Of a stretch of 8,123 nucleotides of DNA, positions 6,621 through 8,123 are shown one piece after another. The position numbers were made by a program, and so were the translations under genes. The stretch is from SMTZ1-83 sp048884925 (lineage in GTDB: Archaea > Asgardarchaeota > Thorarchaeia > Thorarchaeales > Thorarchaeaceae). Each line of letters begins with the position of its first letter. The first letter of the stretch is position 1. The notes beneath the pieces are model-generated. The model was not told where the DNA came from and made no database searches. It saw only the letters and a list, made by a program, of their open reading frames with translations. The stretch lies in the NCBI GenBank assembly GCA_048884925.1, contig JBHLQK010000144.1:1-8123 (forward strand), read 5' to 3'.

Positions 6621-6696
6621 TGGTAGCCCCGCCAGGACTCGAACCTGGGTCCAGCGGGCCAGAACCGCTGATGCTGGACCGCTACACCACGGGGCT
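6621..6696 (-). tRNA. tRNA-Gln, anticodon CTG
   Basis: Decodes CAG. The full cloverleaf can be drawn on the minus strand: acceptor AGCCCCG (6696-6690) pairs with CGGGGCT (6631-6625); D stem GTGT/GCAT; anticodon stem AGCGG/CCGCT with loop TTCTGGC (6664-6658) giving anticodon CTG at 6662-6660; a 4-base variable loop; T arm CCAGG-TTCGAGT-CCTGG. Discriminator A (6624) is followed by an encoded CCA (6623-6621). There is no intron. The A1-U72 first pair is typical of archaeal tRNA-Gln, which is normally charged as Glu-tRNA-Gln and amidated by GatDE. A TTTT (6617-6614) shortly after CCA can end transcription. Confidence 0.96.
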
Positions 6697-6741
6697 GTAG
6701 TTTGAAGCTAGGCTTCTAGAGCATCGCTCGGGTCGAACACC

Positions 6742-6755
6742 AAATTACCTTTTCG
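6742..6755 (-). promoter_or_regulatory. Possible BRE/TATA promoter of tRNA-Gln
   Basis: On the minus strand CGAAAAGG (BRE-like) is followed by TAATTT (TATA-like). The box lies about 46-51 bases before the tRNA, predicting a start near 6719 and a 5' leader of about 22 bases for RNase P to remove. It lies in the 99-base gap after the GTPase stop. Confidence 0.35.
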
Positions 6756-6795
6756 GTTAGGCTCACAGTTGAGATAGCAAAAGTCAGGTGGCCTT

Positions 6796-7695
6796 CTAAA
6801 CGCCAACTTTGAAAATGAGCGAGTCTCTTAGGATTCGCTGGAACATTCTAAGGAGGTTCTTTCCCTCTGTGGCAATCGTAGCAAATACAGGGTAGCCCTC
6901 AAGATCGAGCATCTGAAGCATTCGGTCCACTGGAAGAGCATTCGGAAGATCACGCTTGTTCAGAGAAACAACAATCGGTAATGTTCCCATCCGATCAGTA
7001 CCAAGCGCAATGCGAAGCTCCTGTATTGAAGCTAAATTCTCATTCATCTGCTCAGGTGTTGAGTCTGCCATGAAGATCATGCCATCAACACCACGAAGCA
7101 CGTTTATCCGCTGAGTGGCATGCCTTCGCTGCCCTGCGACAGTGAACACATCAAAAATCACCTTTTCGCCAGCAGAAACCGGTATGAAGTCGAAGTATGT
7201 AGTACGACCTAGCTCATCGGATATCTCCACAATCTTCCCCTTTGCGAGTGCCCTCACATTGGCAAAGAGCCAACGAAGAGCTGTTGTCTTTCCAGAAAGG
7301 GATGGCCCGTAGAATACAATTTTAATGTGAATTCGCCCTTCCTCGTCACGCTTCAGGTCTTCGCCAGCCACAATCTCTGCCACGCTTTGAGGACGAATTC
7401 GCGCTGCCCGTGCAATATTAGAGGTAGCTTCCTCATCGATTCGAAGTTCAGTTGTAGCAGAACTAGCAACTAGGGTTCCTGTAGGAAGTGGTTCACGTTT
7501 ACCCACACGAGGGGTTTCACGTGGTGCAGTGAAAGGCTCTCCAGGTCCAACCTCGACTTCTTCAGGCGGAGTTGTTTCTCGAGGTGCTAGAAAGGCTTCA
7601 TGTTTCGCTGGGGGTGCATCTGGAGTGCTCTCTACCTTTGGCTCTTCCTTTTTCTTTCCTCTTAATCGAGAAGTCAGCCTCCTGAACAAATACAA
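6796..7695 (-). CDS. MglA-like small Ras-superfamily GTPase with proline-rich N-terminal tail
   Basis: Small GTPase resembling bacterial MglA, a switch that in bacteria sets cell polarity and motility. Motifs in 299 residues: P-loop GPSLSGKTT (130-138), switch I GRTTYFDF (163-170), switch II FTVAGQ (184-189; MglA usually TVPGQ), NKRDLP (246-251), and a G5-like ATIATEGKN (272-280). The GTPase fold covers about 122-299. Before it lies a tail of about 120 residues, absent from typical MglA (about 195 residues): a basic start, MYLFRRLTSRLRGKKK, that could bind membrane, then a Pro/Glu-rich segment with a repeated nonapeptide, EAFLAPRET (33-41) and EPFTAPRET (53-61). No roadblock domain is fused. 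The TTG at 7695 is preferred because GGAG lies 5 bases upstream. Asgard genomes carry many such GTPases; the role here is unknown. Confidence 0.9.
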   Translation of the reverse strand: MYLFRRLTSRLRGKKKEEPKVESTPDAPPAKHEAFLAPRETTPPEEVEVGPGEPFTAPRETPRVGKREPLPTGTLVASSATTELRIDEEATSNIARAARIRPQSVAEIVAGEDLKRDEEGRIHIKIVFYGPSLSGKTTALRWLFANVRALAKGKIVEISDELGRTTYFDFIPVSAGEKVIFDVFTVAGQRRHATQRINVLRGVDGMIFMADSTPEQMNENLASIQELRIALGTDRMGTLPIVVSLNKRDLPNALPVDRMLQMLDLEGYPVFATIATEGKNLLRMFQRILRDSLIFKVGV

Positions 7696-7700
7696 CCTCT

Positions 7701-7704
7701 CTCC
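7701..7704 (-). promoter_or_regulatory. Ribosome-binding site supporting the GTPase TTG start
   Basis: Minus-strand GGAG, 5 bases before the TTG at 7695, within GGAGAGAGG. It supports translation from the TTG and inclusion of the basic N-terminus in the protein. Confidence 0.5.
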
Positions 7705-7743
7705 GAAGATTTACGAAGTGCAAACCGGTCTTAAATCTTGGGG

Positions 7744-7754
7744 GGATTATATCC
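7744..7754. promoter_or_regulatory. Shared divergent TATA element GGATTATATCC
   Basis: A near-palindromic TATA-like element midway between two divergent genes. Measured outward from its centre (7749), the GTPase TTG is 54 bases away and the aminotransferase ATG 52 bases away. A start site about 26 bases off in each direction would give leaders of about 25-28 bases, both containing a ribosome-binding site. No other good TATA box is seen in the 105-base gap. Confidence 0.5.
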
Positions 7755-7789
7755 GCAGTGAGAGTGACGTTTATCTGGGATAACAACTC

Positions 7790-7794
7790 GAGGT
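7790..7794 (+). promoter_or_regulatory. Ribosome-binding site of the aminotransferase gene
   Basis: GAGGT lies 6 bases before the ATG at 7801, a good Shine-Dalgarno match and spacing that fixes the start. Confidence 0.6.
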
Positions 7795-7800
7795 CAATCC

Positions 7801-8123
7801 ATGCCAGACGTAATTGACCCCGATTTTGTTCAGGAAATGTTTCCAACACTATCAGAGATGACCTATCTCAATAATGCTGCAACAGGTATCCCTCCTAAGT
7901 CATGTGTGAGTGCGATGAAGGAGTTCCTAGAGAACAGAATCACAGCAAGGGGGGATTTTGATGAAACACTTGAAAATCTGAAAGAAATCCGCGAACTCCT
8001 TGCAATGTTATCGGGAGGAAAGCGAGGCAATTACGGATTCATGCCTAATACAACTTCAGGGCTAAATGCATTTGCTCATAGCATAGAATACCCTGAAGGC
8101 TCCAATGTCGTGCTCTGTGACCT
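7801..8123 (+). CDS. Class V aminotransferase / cysteine desulfurase-like protein, N-terminal part
   Basis: PLP-dependent enzyme of the aminotransferase class V fold (cysteine desulfurases, isopenicillin N epimerase-like, kynureninase-like). The 107 visible residues open with MPDVIDPDFVQEMFPTLSEM, then the family's YLNNAATGIPP block near residue 22, an amphipathic helix, and FMPNTTSGLNAFAHSI around residues 80-95, the region whose T-T/S residues contact the cofactor phosphate. The segment ending NVVLCD precedes the expected large-domain core. The PLP lysine and any active-site cysteine lie beyond the window, so desulfurase, transaminase or epimerase activity cannot be chosen. The gene runs divergently from the GTPase and probably shares its promoter region. 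Confidence 0.85.
   Translation, partial: MPDVIDPDFVQEMFPTLSEMTYLNNAATGIPPKSCVSAMKEFLENRITARGDFDETLENLKEIRELLAMLSGGKRGNYGFMPNTTSGLNAFAHSIEYPEGSNVVLCD

Noticed and set aside
7598..7849. Minus-strand open frame overlapping the GTPase start and the divergent promoter
   Set aside because: It runs out of frame through the GTPase tail and across the aminotransferase start, and shows no recognisable domain.
1..8123. CRISPR array, insertion sequence, prophage or defence locus
   Set aside because: No spaced repeats, transposase, integrase or nuclease genes are visible; the content is housekeeping-like.

Overview
The window looks archaeal, and most likely comes from an Asgard archaeon. A Thorarchaeota-like lineage is a guess, not a demonstration. 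Three things point this way: an elongation factor 2 family protein of archaeal/eukaryotic type whose diphthamide and decoding-loop residues have decayed, as described for the second EF-2 paralogue of Asgard archaea and Korarchaeota; an MglA-like small GTPase; and TATA-box-like promoters with short leaders. All of this was read by eye, with no database search.

Layout. 1-1676 (+) is the C-terminal half of an isoleucyl-tRNA synthetase whose start lies upstream of the window. It converges on an M20-family metallopeptidase/deacylase (1686-3017, -), with only 9 bases between the two stop codons. Behind that lies an EF-2 family gene (3131-5344, -) with a TTG start, a strong hairpin plus T-rich tract after its stop, and a hairpin-rich leader. 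Next comes a class I SAM-dependent methyltransferase (5485-6264 or 6270, -). A 350-base non-coding stretch follows. It holds a GC-rich segment that can fold, as minus-strand RNA, into a compact three-way junction, preceded by an AT-rich block with a palindromic TATA box and small repeats. A minus-strand tRNA-Gln(CTG) with encoded CCA (6621-6696) comes next, then an MglA-like GTPase with a proline-rich N-terminal tail (6796-7695, -). A short divergent promoter region separates this GTPase from a class V aminotransferase / cysteine desulfurase-like gene (7801 onward, +) cut by the window end.

Functionally, the window is rich in translation components (IleRS, EF-2 family factor, tRNA-Gln). There is no tight operon: every gene pair is separated by its own promoter-like or terminator-like sequence, except the convergent IleRS/M20 ends. 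The items most worth following are the aberrant EF-2, the candidate structured RNA upstream of the methyltransferase, and the tailed MglA-like GTPase.
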